A stretch of DNA of 34,862 nucleotides from Corynebacterium sp. UBA2622 (GTDB taxonomy: Bacteria > Actinomycetota > Actinomycetes > Mycobacteriales > Mycobacteriaceae). Where the stretch lies: assembly GCF_002339505.1 (NCBI RefSeq), contig NZ_DDJO01000015.1:1-34862 (forward strand), in the 5' to 3' direction. Position 1 is the first letter of the stretch, and each line of letters begins with the position of its first letter. Shown here one piece after another: positions 21,029 through 28,135 of the stretch. Both the position numbers and the translations under genes were made by a program. The notes beneath the pieces are model-generated. The model worked only from the letters and a program-made list of their open reading frames with translations, ran no database searches and was not told where the DNA came from.

Positions 21029-21921
21029 AGGGACGTCGCAAAGCGTGCGACGGTCTCCGCGAACGCCGCGGGTCTTTCGATGTGCGGAAGGTTCTTTGTC
21101 CCCTCGATGCTGGCCTCCGTCACCGGCCCGCGGAGGCGGCGACGCTGGCGGGTGGCCACCGGGCCCCACAGGGCGAGGGGCGCGTGCAGCAAGAGCGTGG
21201 GTGCGGTGACGGGGCCCGCGGGCGCGCGGCGGGTGAGCAGGCGGGTGTTGGCGGCGATATAGGGGCCGGCGCTGTCAATTTCGGAGGCGCGGAGGCGCAG
21301 GTCGAGGGTACTGTCGAAGCGCCCGGTGCCGTGGAAGCCCCCGTCCGTGTTAAGCAGCAGGTTGCGGCGGTAGGCGCGCTCTTTCGCCCCGGAGGGAAAC
21401 GCGCCCGCGGGCAACCGCGACAGCGCGAGGCGGCCGAGCAGGGGGAGGAAATCCCAGGGGTGGCTCGCCATGGAGCGGCGCAGGTCCGCGGGGTGGGCCG
21501 CCGAGACGGAGACGAGGCCCGCGACGAGGCCGGGGTGTGCCGCGGCGGTGGCCCAGGCGACGGAACCACCCGTGTCCGCCCCGGCGAGCACCGCGCTGCG
21601 GTGGCCGAGCGTCGCGATCGCCCCCTTGACGTCGCCTACGGCCAGGAGCGTCTCGTCCCCGCCGCGTTGGGCCGGTTTGTCGGACATGCCGTACCCGCGC
21701 ATGTCCAGCGCCGCGACGTGGAACCCCCGGGCGGCGAGGGGCTCGAGAATATCCGCGAAATCGAACCAGCCGCCGAAAGTTCCGTGCAGCAGAAGCACGA
21801 GGGGACCGGAGGGGTCTCCCGCCGTCGCGGCGTGGAGCCGCAGCCCCCGGGTGTGGAGCATCTGGTGGGCGTACGGCCCCTCGAGTTCGACTGTCTTGGG
21901 GGAGCGGCCCGTTTTCGCCAT
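21010..21921 (-). CDS. Alpha/beta-hydrolase, epoxide-hydrolase-like (EphE type)
   Basis: Protein of 303 aa. The oxyanion segment is LLLHGTFGGWFDF; the nucleophile elbow GADTGG has Asp116, not Ser, the pattern of epoxide hydrolases and haloalkane dehalogenases; MRGYGMSD is the usual block between them; the catalytic His is in NLPHIERPAAF near the C-terminus. It probably hydrolyses an epoxide or related small substrate, which is unknown. AGGAGG sits before ATG 21921; the longer open frame to 22173 has no homology and crosses a terminator. It occupies the place of ephE (Rv3670) beside marP in M. tuberculosis. Confidence 0.9.
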   Translation of the reverse strand: MAKTGRSPKTVELEGPYAHQMLHTRGLRLHAATAGDPSGPLVLLLHGTFGGWFDFADILEPLAARGFHVAALDMRGYGMSDKPAQRGGDETLLAVGDVKGAIATLGHRSAVLAGADTGGSVAWATAAAHPGLVAGLVSVSAAHPADLRRSMASHPWDFLPLLGRLALSRLPAGAFPSGAKERAYRRNLLLNTDGGFHGTGRFDSTLDLRLRASEIDSAGPYIAANTRLLTRRAPAGPVTAPTLLLHAPLALWGPVATRQRRRLRGPVTEASIEGTKNLPHIERPAAFAETVARFATSLRPPRP

Positions 21922-22022
21922 GTCCGTCCTCCTCGTTGGGTTTGACTCGGTCTGCAGGGAATTTCGGCGGTCCCGTTCGGGTGCGCCGGCCGAACCCCCG
22001 TCGCGCGGGGGAATGTTCATGG

Positions 22023-22055
22023 AAAACGCCCGCGCCTCGGGGGAGGTCGCGGGCG
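22023..22055 (-). terminator. Intrinsic terminator of the holin-superfamily gene
   Basis: On the minus strand, CGCCCGCG (22055-22048) pairs with CGCGGGCG (22034-22027), with an inner CCTC/GAGG stem, and is followed by TTTT (22026-22023). It separates this gene from the epoxide-hydrolase-like gene. Confidence 0.85.
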
Positions 22056-22093
22056 GGGGTCTTACCGGGTGCGGGCCAGCCGGCCCAGGCGGT

Positions 22094-22687
22094 CTACTTG
22101 TCCAGGTCGACGGCAGTGGAGCCGCTGCGCTCCGTGACGCGGGCGCGGGAGGCGTTGTCGGAGACCGAGGCACGGCCGGCGGCGTGGGTGTACAGCCCGC
22201 TGCGGTCCTCCTCGAGGTTCTTCTGGGCCTTGCCCGGGACGAGGTTCTTCAGCTCGTTGACGGAGGAGATCGTCTTTTCCGGCGCGCGCATCTTCTTGAT
22301 CTTCTTCAGGCCGAAGAAGGCGAGGGCCCCCGCAAGGGCGAGCATGATCAGGAAGACAACGAGGAACGCGGCCCACCAGGGCATCACGAGGTGGAGGAGT
22401 GCCGCGACGAAGAAAAAGAAGAAGAAGGTGGAGTACAGGGCAATGACACCGGCGGCGGCGAACAGGCCGCCTCCGACGGCACCCTTCTTCACCTCTCCGA
22501 TCACCTCGGTCTTGGCCAGCTCGATCTCGCTGCGCACGAGCGTGGACATCTGCTCGGTCGCGTTGGACACGAGGGTGCCCAGGGAGTCCTGGTCGGGCTG
22601 GGTAACCCCGGTGTCCCGGAGAGGGATCGACTCGACCTTGGCGGAGACCGCCGTGGAACCGTCCGTGTACAGGCCTTTGTTGCTCAT
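22094..22687 (-). CDS. Actinobacterial holin-superfamily (DUF1469-type) membrane protein
   Basis: Protein of 197 aa. A polar N-terminus is followed by an amphipathic segment (LGTLVSNATEQMSTLVRSEIELAKTE, key residues only) typical of the phage-holin superfamily III/DUF1469 group, then two membrane helices at about 85-115 and 120-145, and a charged tail with a KKIKKM cluster. Despite the name these are chromosomal housekeeping membrane proteins of unknown role. An unusual run of six Phe lies in the first helix. ATG 22687 was chosen because AGG and GAGG lie just before it; ATG three codons earlier is also possible. It holds the place of Rv3669 in M. tuberculosis. Confidence 0.87.
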   Translation of the reverse strand: MSNKGLYTDGSTAVSAKVESIPLRDTGVTQPDQDSLGTLVSNATEQMSTLVRSEIELAKTEVIGEVKKGAVGGGLFAAAGVIALYSTFFFFFFVAALLHLVMPWWAAFLVVFLIMLALAGALAFFGLKKIKKMRAPEKTISSVNELKNLVPGKAQKNLEEDRSGLYTHAAGRASVSDNASRARVTERSGSTAVDLDK

Positions 22688-22861
22688 TTTCCTCATTACC
22701 TTTCTTGGGGCGCGCGCTCGTTGCCGGTAAGACCGCAACAACGGCCTTTACTTTAACACCGCCCTCGGAACGAAGGCGTCACCCAGCCAATCTTAAATAA
22801 ACCTGTTACGTGTGTGGGATGACGCGCAGAGCCTCCACCGGGAGCACACCCGCACCGCGTG

Positions 22862-23722
22862 TCACGCGCTGTCTTCACCGTGGTTTTCACGGAGGAGGCG
22901 CTGGGCGAGCCAGATCCCGGCGGCGGTCAGCGCGGTGACTCCGGCGACCACGCCGGCGCCGATGCCGACCTCCCGGGCATTGGGCATCTGGATCAGGGGC
23001 ACCGGGTTCTTGAACAGCTGGATCTCCCACCCGTTCTTCAGTGCGTGCTTGCGCAGCGCGCGGTCGGGGTTGACGGCCACCGGGTGGCCCACCATCTCCA
23101 GCATGGGAATGTCGGTGGAGGAGTCGGAGTAGGCGTAGCTGTGCGCGAGGTCGAACCCGTGCGAGGTGGCGAACTCGGCGACGGCCTCCGCTTTGGCGCC
23201 GCCCTTCAGGTACCGGGTGATCTGCCCGGTGAGCTTGCCGTCCACGACCTCCATTTCCGTGGCCACGACAGTGTCCACCCCGAGCTCCCGGGCGATGGGC
23301 TCGACGAGGATCGACGCGGAGGCGGAGATGATGATCACCTCGCGCCCCTCGCGGCGGTGGTGGTCGATGAGATCGCGGGCCTCCGCGTAGATCGCCGGTG
23401 TGACCACGTGGTGCATGGTCTCCGTGGTGATCCGGTCGATCTCCTCGACGGACCAGCCGGCCACCATCTGGGTGAGGGAATCGCGCGTGGCGTCCATCTG
23501 CTCGCTTGAATGCCCGTTGAACATGTAGGAGGCCTTGGACAGGGAGATGCCGAGGGCGTCCTGCTTGCTGATCAAGCCGTTGCTGAGGAACTCGCGGCCG
23601 AAGGCGAAGGCCGAGGAGGTGGCGATGATGGTTTTGTCGAGGTCGAAAAACGCCGCGGTGGGGCGCAGCGCGAGGCCTGATTCCGTGGAATCCGTCCGGG
23701 CGGCACCGTCACGTGGGGTCAT
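22862..23722 (-). CDS. HAD-IB family hydrolase, SerB-like, with C-terminal membrane helix
   Basis: Protein of 286 aa. Motif I is FFDLDKTIIATSS (nucleophile Asp27, acid/base Asp29), motif II is ISASASILVEPIA, and motif III is the SYAYSDSSTDIPML block. The cap between motif I and II is helical. The last 30 residues include a membrane helix (IGAGVVAGVTALTAAGIW) that anchors it. HAD-IB enzymes dephosphorylate small substrates such as phosphoserine or phospholipid headgroups; with a membrane anchor, a lipid or envelope substrate is plausible but not shown. Start ATG 23722 is supported by TACACT 8 nt upstream. Same position as Rv3661 next to the ssd-tad genes in M. tuberculosis. Confidence 0.9.
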   Translation of the reverse strand: MTPRDGAARTDSTESGLALRPTAAFFDLDKTIIATSSAFAFGREFLSNGLISKQDALGISLSKASYMFNGHSSEQMDATRDSLTQMVAGWSVEEIDRITTETMHHVVTPAIYAEARDLIDHHRREGREVIIISASASILVEPIARELGVDTVVATEMEVVDGKLTGQITRYLKGGAKAEAVAEFATSHGFDLAHSYAYSDSSTDIPMLEMVGHPVAVNPDRALRKHALKNGWEIQLFKNPVPLIQMPNAREVGIGAGVVAGVTALTAAGIWLAQRLLRENHGEDSA

Positions 23723-23730
23723 GCCACCGT

Positions 23731-23736
23731 AGTGTA
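23731..23736 (-). promoter_or_regulatory. Predicted -10 element of the HAD hydrolase gene
   Basis: TACACT on the minus strand, 8 nt before ATG 23722. Confidence 0.4.
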
Positions 23737-23903
23737 GACCGCCGCGCGGGGCGACGGAAGGCGAGCGCGCGTGGCGTGTGTGGCGCATGTGTCGGAAGGG
23801 TCAGGAAAAATCCGGTAGGTGATGTGCCACGGATTCTTGCCTGTGTTTTGGCCCGTGTGCAATACTTATGGGTGCACGGCCCCGATATACAGTGTGGCCT
23901 GCT

Positions 23904-23925
23904 CCGGCCCTCCCCCCGAGGCCGG
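23904..23925. repeat. Hairpin 1 in the tad leader region
   Basis: CCGGCC (23904-23909) pairs with GGCCGG (23920-23925) around a C-rich loop. Confidence 0.5.
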
Positions 23926-23931
23926 GTTATC

Positions 23932-23970
23932 GACGGCCCGCGCACACCCCCCCCCGAGGCGCGGGCCGTC
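23932..23970. terminator. Hairpin 2 in the tad leader region (terminator- or attenuator-like)
   Basis: GACGGCCCGCGC (23932-23943) pairs perfectly over 12 bp with 23959-23970 around a 15-nt loop containing a run of nine C. It could end antisense or leader transcripts ahead of ssd. CC-TTA follows, not a T-run. Confidence 0.55.
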
Positions 23971-24027
23971 CCTTATGCCCGGTGCTCTGTCCACAGGGGA
24001 AACGTGACGGGTCACCCATATGAGGGG

Positions 24028-24036
24028 TTATCCACA
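24028..24036 (+). promoter_or_regulatory. Perfect DnaA-box sequence upstream of ssd
   Basis: TTATCCACA, identical to the classic high-affinity DnaA box. A near-match, CTGTCCACA, lies at 23987-23995, 41 bp away in the same orientation. Binding by DnaA is inferred from sequence only. Confidence 0.6.
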
Positions 24037-24088
24037 GACACGCAGATGGGCCGTTGTGCGGCCCGCCCGGGCACGCGAGGGTGGACCC

Positions 24089-25135
24089 ATGACCACCGCG
24101 ACACCCGCAGATCCCCTGCTCCTCGCCATCGAGGACCCCATCCTGCACCCCGAAGCGACCCATATCGCCGCCGCGACGGGGCGCCCGATCATCGAGGCTG
24201 ACGGACCCGACACCCTCCGCCGCCACTTCGCGCGTGCCCATGCGGTCTTCCTCGACGCCGCCTACGCGGATGCGATCTCCGCACTACCTCCCCGGCGCGG
24301 GGTCTTCCTCCTCGGAGGCGATCTCTCCTCCATAGATGCGGAGCACGCCCGGGTCCCGGGGGCGGCGGCCTCCTTCGTCCTGCCCGCGCAGTCCGCGGAG
24401 CTCCTGCGTGCGGTCGGTGCGTTGAACGTAACTGAACCGCCGGGCGGTGGGGGTGGGGTGATCGCGGTTGTCGGGGCGGCCGGCGGGGTGGGGGCATCGA
24501 CCCTTGGGGCGTCGATAAGCCGCGTCGCCGGCAGGGACCTCGAGCCGACGCTTATCGACGCCCACCGCTACTCCGGCGGGCTCGACCTGCTGCTCGGGAT
24601 CGAGGACGAACCCGGTGCCCGGTGGGGCGAAATAGTTCTCGGGGAGGGCGCGGTGGACCGGGCGGACGTGCGACGGGCATTACCCGCGACCCGCGACGGG
24701 ATCGCCGTGCTGACGTATCCGCGCACCACCATCAGCGACCCCTACTCGGTTGATAAACCGGCCGTTGAGCGCCTCGTCACCGCGGTGGCGGGGGGAGGGC
24801 TGGCAGTCGTGGACGCCCCGGTCGCGCTCCTGCCGGCCCGCTGCGACCTAGCGGTGGTGGTGACCCCGTCGGAGGTGCGCGGGGCCGCCGCGGCCACGCG
24901 GATAGTCGCCGAATGCGCGGCATCGGGCACCCCGGCCGCCCTGGTTCTGCGTCACCGCGGGTGGTCCTCGCTGACGCGGGAGGAGGTCGAACACATCGCG
25001 CGGGCGGGGGTGGTGGCGGAGGTGGGCGATATCACCCGCCTCAGCCGCACCGTCGAGACGGCGGGCCTGCCCGCCCGCCTTCCCCGTTCTCTCGGGCGCG
25101 CGGCGGCCGCCGTGTTGCAGGAGGCGGGCCTGTGA
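24089..25135 (+). CDS. ssd: Ssd/CpaE-like (TadZ-type) ParA-superfamily protein of the Tad locus
   Basis: Protein of 348 aa. Residues 1-115 form a receiver-like N-terminal domain without clear phosphoacceptor; from about residue 122 it is a ParA/MinD-type ATPase fold. The Walker A region reads VVGAAGGVGASTL: the glycine frame of the deviant Walker A is kept but both lysines are replaced by Ala, as in TadZ/Ssd proteins, so ATP hydrolysis is doubtful. In M. tuberculosis the equivalent Rv3660c was named Ssd because it affects septum formation; in Tad systems such proteins place the machine at a cell pole or site. First gene of a tightly coupled tad operon. Start ATG 24089 has GAGGGTGG just upstream. 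Confidence 0.9.
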   Translation: MTTATPADPLLLAIEDPILHPEATHIAAATGRPIIEADGPDTLRRHFARAHAVFLDAAYADAISALPPRRGVFLLGGDLSSIDAEHARVPGAAASFVLPAQSAELLRAVGALNVTEPPGGGGGVIAVVGAAGGVGASTLGASISRVAGRDLEPTLIDAHRYSGGLDLLLGIEDEPGARWGEIVLGEGAVDRADVRRALPATRDGIAVLTYPRTTISDPYSVDKPAVERLVTAVAGGGLAVVDAPVALLPARCDLAVVVTPSEVRGAAAATRIVAECAASGTPAALVLRHRGWSSLTREEVEHIARAGVVAEVGDITRLSRTVETAGLPARLPRSLGRAAAAVLQEAGL

Positions 25136-26223
25136 GCGGCGACATCCTCGAACGCGTGCGACGCCGCCTCGCGGACGAGCCCTGCACGCCGGATCCGGCG
25201 CGACTGGCCGCCATCGTGCGCGAGGAGGCCGTGGTGATCAGCGATGTCGACGTGCTGGACATCATGCGGACACTTCGTGACAACACCGCCGGCGCCGGTG
25301 CCCTTGAGCCCCTCCTTGCCGGGGAGGAGGTCACGGACGTGTGCGTCAACGGACCGGACGCGGTGTACGTGGACCGCGGACGGGGTCTGGAGCTTTCCCC
25401 CGTGCGCTTCGCCTCCGATGGCGAGGTGCGCAGTCTCGCCTCCCGTCTCGCGGCGGGGTGCGGCAGGCGGCTCGACGATGCCCAGCCGTACTGCGACGGC
25501 CATGTCGCCCGGCCCGACGGGGCGATCCTTCGCTTCCACGCAGTCCTCGCCCCCACGGCGCAGGTGGGGACATGCATATCCCTGCGCGTCCTGCGGGGCA
25601 CCACAACAACCCTCAACCAGCTGCACGCGGCCGGTTCGATCGACGGGGAGCAGGTGGGGATGCTGAGGCGCATCGTGGCGGAGAGGAAGTCCTTCCTGGT
25701 GGTCGGGGGAACGGGAGCGGGGAAGACCACCCTGCTGTCGGCAATGCTGGCCGAGGCGGGGCGGGATGAACGGATCATCGCCATCGAGGACACGGTGGAG
25801 CTGGCTCCGGATCACCCGCACGTGATCAACCTGACCACGCGGGGGGACAACGCCGAGGGTGTGGGCCGCATCAGCATCGCGGACCTGGTGCGCCAGGCAC
25901 TGCGGATGCGCCCCGACAGAATTGTCGTCGGGGAAATCCGGGGTGCGGAGGTGGTGGATCTCCTCGCCGCGCTGAACACCGGGCATGACGGCGGGGCCGG
26001 TACCCTCCACGCCAACTCGGTGGGCGAGGTTCCCGCCCGCCTGGAGGCCCTCGCCGCCCTGGGCGGGTTGGACAGGGCGGGGCTGCACTCCCAGCTGGCG
26101 GCCGCGGTGGACTACGTGATCGTGGTCAAGCGCCGCACCGACGGCACCCGCCGACTGCACCAGATCGGGGTGCTCGAGGGGAACCCGGTCGGGGTGAGGG
26201 TCATGTGGGAGGACGCGGCATGA
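25132..26223 (+). CDS. tadA: TadA-type secretion ATPase (CpaF/VirB11 family)
   Basis: Protein of 363 aa, the motor of the Tad pilus or secretion machine. The N-terminal domain carries VTDVCVNGPDAVYVDRG; the ATPase domain has Walker A GGTGAGKTT with Lys198, an Asp box (IAIEDTVEL), Walker B (DRIVVGEIRG) and the His box TGHDGGAGTLHANS. All catalytic parts are present. GTG 25132 overlaps the TGA of ssd by four bases (GTGA). The full-length frame is open into ssd but that is the ssd sequence in another frame. Homologue of Rv3659c. It would energise pilin assembly or substrate export at the cytoplasmic face. Confidence 0.94.
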   Translation: MSGDILERVRRRLADEPCTPDPARLAAIVREEAVVISDVDVLDIMRTLRDNTAGAGALEPLLAGEEVTDVCVNGPDAVYVDRGRGLELSPVRFASDGEVRSLASRLAAGCGRRLDDAQPYCDGHVARPDGAILRFHAVLAPTAQVGTCISLRVLRGTTTTLNQLHAAGSIDGEQVGMLRRIVAERKSFLVVGGTGAGKTTLLSAMLAEAGRDERIIAIEDTVELAPDHPHVINLTTRGDNAEGVGRISIADLVRQALRMRPDRIVVGEIRGAEVVDLLAALNTGHDGGAGTLHANSVGEVPARLEALAALGGLDRAGLHSQLAAAVDYVIVVKRRTDGTRRLHQIGVLEGNPVGVRVMWEDAA

Positions 26224-26990
26224 TGTGGGTCTTCTTTTCCTGTGCCGCGGTGCTGCCGGTTCCGCGCCCCGCCCGGCGCGTCGCGGGGGCGCGCGGTCCC
26301 TCCGTCGGGCCCGCCTGGATTCCCGTCCTCGTGGGCGCGGCGGCCCTGGGGGTCATCGCGCTCGACCGCGTCCCTGTGGTCCTCTCGGCCTGCGTGGTCG
26401 GGGCGACGGTGCTTCACACCGTGGTGCAGCGTAGGGAGGCCGCCGAGGCCGGACGCCGGGTGGAGGTGACGGCGGGGTTCCTCGGCCACCTCGTGACCAA
26501 TCTCCGGGCGGGCGCCCAGCTCGCGGATGCCACCTCACGCGCCGCCGAGCACCTTCCCCCCGCCGCCCCCGCGGCGCTGCGTGACGACATCAGGCGCGCA
26601 GTCGCCACCACCCGCCTGGGTGGTGCTCCGGAGGAGGCCCTGCGCGCGGCATCCGCCCCCGAGCTGCGGGAAGTGGGCGCATTATGGGGCCTGGCGACCT
26701 CGCGCGGGCTCCCGATCGCGGATCTCCTCGTGCGCGCACGCGACCGCCTGGACCAGAGGCAGCGTCACCGAGCCGCGACCGAAGCCGCCCTGGCCGGTCC
26801 GAAGACAACGGCGGTGGTCCTTTCCGCCCTTCCCCTGGCGGGAATCGCGATGGGTACCGCAATGGGCGCGGACCCCCTCCGGGTTCTCCTGGGTGACGGG
26901 GTGGGTGGGTGGTTGCTGCTCGGCGGCACAACACTCGTGTGCGCCGGATTCCTCGCCTGCGCCCGCATCATTTCGGGGGCCGCATCATGA
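26220..26990 (+). CDS. tadB: TadB-like inner-membrane platform protein (type II secretion F domain)
   Basis: Protein of 256 aa with membrane helices near 35-70 and two at the C-terminus (about 195-215 and 228-250). Between them lies the cytoplasmic GspF-like domain (VTAGFLGHLVTNLRAGAQLADA, ALWGLATSRGLPIADLLVRARDRL). Together with TadC it forms the platform on which TadA acts. ATG 26220 overlaps the tadA stop by four bases (ATGA). An ATG one codon later is an equal start. Short compared with Gram-negative TadB (about 300 aa or more), as in mycobacteria (Rv3658c). Confidence 0.87.
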   Translation: MMWVFFSCAAVLPVPRPARRVAGARGPSVGPAWIPVLVGAAALGVIALDRVPVVLSACVVGATVLHTVVQRREAAEAGRRVEVTAGFLGHLVTNLRAGAQLADATSRAAEHLPPAAPAALRDDIRRAVATTRLGGAPEEALRAASAPELREVGALWGLATSRGLPIADLLVRARDRLDQRQRHRAATEAALAGPKTTAVVLSALPLAGIAMGTAMGADPLRVLLGDGVGGWLLLGGTTLVCAGFLACARIISGAAS

Positions 26991-27580
26991 GCACTCTGGT
27001 ACCCGCAATCTTCACCGCGGCCGCCCTGTGCGTCCCGGTGGCGGGGCCCGGCGGGAGGGTGTCTCCGCCGAAGAGCCCGAGGGATGGGCCGGTCCCGCAC
27101 CGGTTCCCCGCTTCCCGGGCTCACACCGCGCTCAAGGTTGAGAGCCACCGAGTCGCTAGCGACCTCGACCTCTTCGCCGCCTGTTTCCGCGCCGGGCTGC
27201 CCGCCGCCTCCGCCGCGGCGGCCGTCGCCGAATCGTACGACGGGGATGACGGGGAAGTACCCGGGATGTGGCGAACCGCAGCCGCGCTCACGGTGCTCGG
27301 TGCTGAACCCGAGCGGGCCTGGGCACACATGCACCGCCTCCCCGGCGGGGCCGAGCTGGCCGCCCTGGTTGCGCTCTCCGGCACCTCGGGTGCGGCCGTC
27401 GCGGTGGGGTGTGAACGCATCGCCGCGGGTCTGCGCGAGGATGCCTCCGACGTTGCCACGGCCAGGGCCGAGCGAGCCGGGGTCCTCATTGCCATCCCCT
27501 TGACCGCCTTCTTCCTCCCGGCCTTTTTCGTGCTCGGGCTCGCGCCCGTGGTCATCGGCTTGGCCGGAACTCTCACCTGA
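26987..27580 (+). CDS. tadC: TadC-like inner-membrane platform protein (type II secretion F domain)
   Basis: Protein of 197 aa. An N-terminal hydrophobic segment (residues 3-20) is followed by a basic linker, the GspF-like region (DLDLFAACFRAGLPAASAAAAVAE and a later AGLREDASDVATARAERAGV) and a C-terminal pair of hydrophobic segments (IAIPLTAFFLPAFFVLGLAP). ATG 26987 overlaps the TGA of tadB by four bases. It is one of the shortest TadC forms, comparable to Rv3657c. The stop codon lies in a tandem 12-bp duplication (27574-27597). Confidence 0.85.
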   Translation: MSTLVPAIFTAAALCVPVAGPGGRVSPPKSPRDGPVPHRFPASRAHTALKVESHRVASDLDLFAACFRAGLPAASAAAAVAESYDGDDGEVPGMWRTAAALTVLGAEPERAWAHMHRLPGGAELAALVALSGTSGAAVAVGCERIAAGLREDASDVATARAERAGVLIAIPLTAFFLPAFFVLGLAPVVIGLAGTLT

Positions 27581-27597
27581 CACACCACCTGACACAC
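27574..27597 (+). repeat. Tandem 12-bp duplication across the tadC stop codon
   Basis: Two perfect copies of CACCTGACACAC in direct succession, each carrying an in-frame TGA, followed by a further CAC. Confidence 0.9.
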
Positions 27598-27617
27598 CAC
27601 CGAAAAGGAGAATCTCC

Positions 27618-27842
27618 GTGATCCGACCAATTGACCATGTCACCGCCCACCTCACCGCCCACGCCTTCGCTCGCCTCGCCGCATTGTCCAACGACCGCGG
27701 AATGTCCACCATCGAATACGCCTTCGGCTCGCTGGCCGCCGCCGCGCTGGCCGGGGTGCTCTACATGGTTGTCAACGGCAACGGGGTGGTCTCCGCTATT
27801 GAGGGAGTGATCACCGACGCGCTGAACAACAAACCGGGCTAA
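27618..27842 (+). CDS. flp: Flp-type (DUF4244) type IVb pilin
   Basis: Pilin precursor of 74 aa. The prepilin site is RG/MSTIEY: cleavage after Gly28 would leave Glu at +5 and Tyr at +6, exactly the Flp rule (G/xxxxEY). The mature protein of 46 residues has one hydrophobic helix (FGSLAAAALAGVLYMVV) and a short polar end. The leader is unusually long at 28 residues. GTG 27618 is preceded by AAGGAG (27604-27609), one of few strong ribosome binding sites in this operon, which suits a highly made structural subunit. Homologue of Rv3656c by position. Confidence 0.9.
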   Translation: MIRPIDHVTAHLTAHAFARLAALSNDRGMSTIEYAFGSLAAAALAGVLYMVVNGNGVVSAIEGVITDALNNKPG

Positions 27843-28135
27843 TGCTTTCCGACGACACCGGTTCCGTCACCGTCGAGGCCGCCCTGTCCCTGTCAGTCCT
27901 GGTCACCGTGGCGGCCGCCGCCATCGCCGGCATCACCACCATGGCGGCCTACATCGCTGCCGTGGACATTGCCGGTGCGGCGGCCCGCTCCCACGCCATC
28001 GGAGTGGCTTACGACGCACCCCGTGGCTCCGTCGATGTCAGCGAGGCAGGCGGCCAGGTCACCGTCACCGCCCGGGTCCCCGGGGCCCTCATGGATGTCT
28101 CCGCCCGGGCCACTTACCCGGTGGAGTTCCGGTGA
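27842..28135 (+). CDS. TadE-like pseudopilin
   Basis: Protein of 97 aa. It starts with a short leader and G/SVTVEAALSLSVLV, so the prepilin cleavage site has Glu at +5 and Ala at +6, as in TadE family pseudopilins. One membrane helix (about 13-40) is followed by a small extracytoplasmic domain. It may form or initiate the pilus tip. The ATG overlaps the TAA of the flp gene by one base. Same position as Rv3655c. Confidence 0.87.
   Translation: MLSDDTGSVTVEAALSLSVLVTVAAAAIAGITTMAAYIAAVDIAGAAARSHAIGVAYDAPRGSVDVSEAGGQVTVTARVPGALMDVSARATYPVEFR

Larger units (their letters stand above)
23723..24088. promoter_or_regulatory. Large intergenic regulatory region upstream of the ssd-tad locus
   Basis: A 366-bp divergent gap with no convincing gene. 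It holds the leaderless promoter of the HAD gene (TACACT, 23731-23736), an AT-richer patch (TTGCCT at 23837, AATACT at 23861) that could be the tad promoter, two stable hairpins (23904-23925 and 23932-23970), an inverted GTGAC/GTCAC pair (24004-24015), and DnaA-box sequences at 23987-23995 and 24028-24036. Confidence 0.6.

Noticed and set aside
22094..22687. Phage remnant because of the holin-like protein
   Set aside because: The actinobacterial holin-superfamily/DUF1469 proteins are chromosomal and syntenic (Rv3669 position); no other phage genes are present.
23987..24036. Origin of replication
   Set aside because: Only two DnaA-box-like sites, no AT-rich unwinding region and no dnaA, dnaN, recF or rpmH nearby.
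23713..24201. 162-aa plus-strand frame before ssd
   Set aside because: Low-complexity Arg/Pro/Gly-rich product, crosses two hairpins and overlaps ssd out of frame.
24952..26160. 402-aa minus-strand frame across tadA, and similar long frames over topA (32623-33996)
   Set aside because: Shadows of genes whose catalytic motifs are all intact in the other frame.
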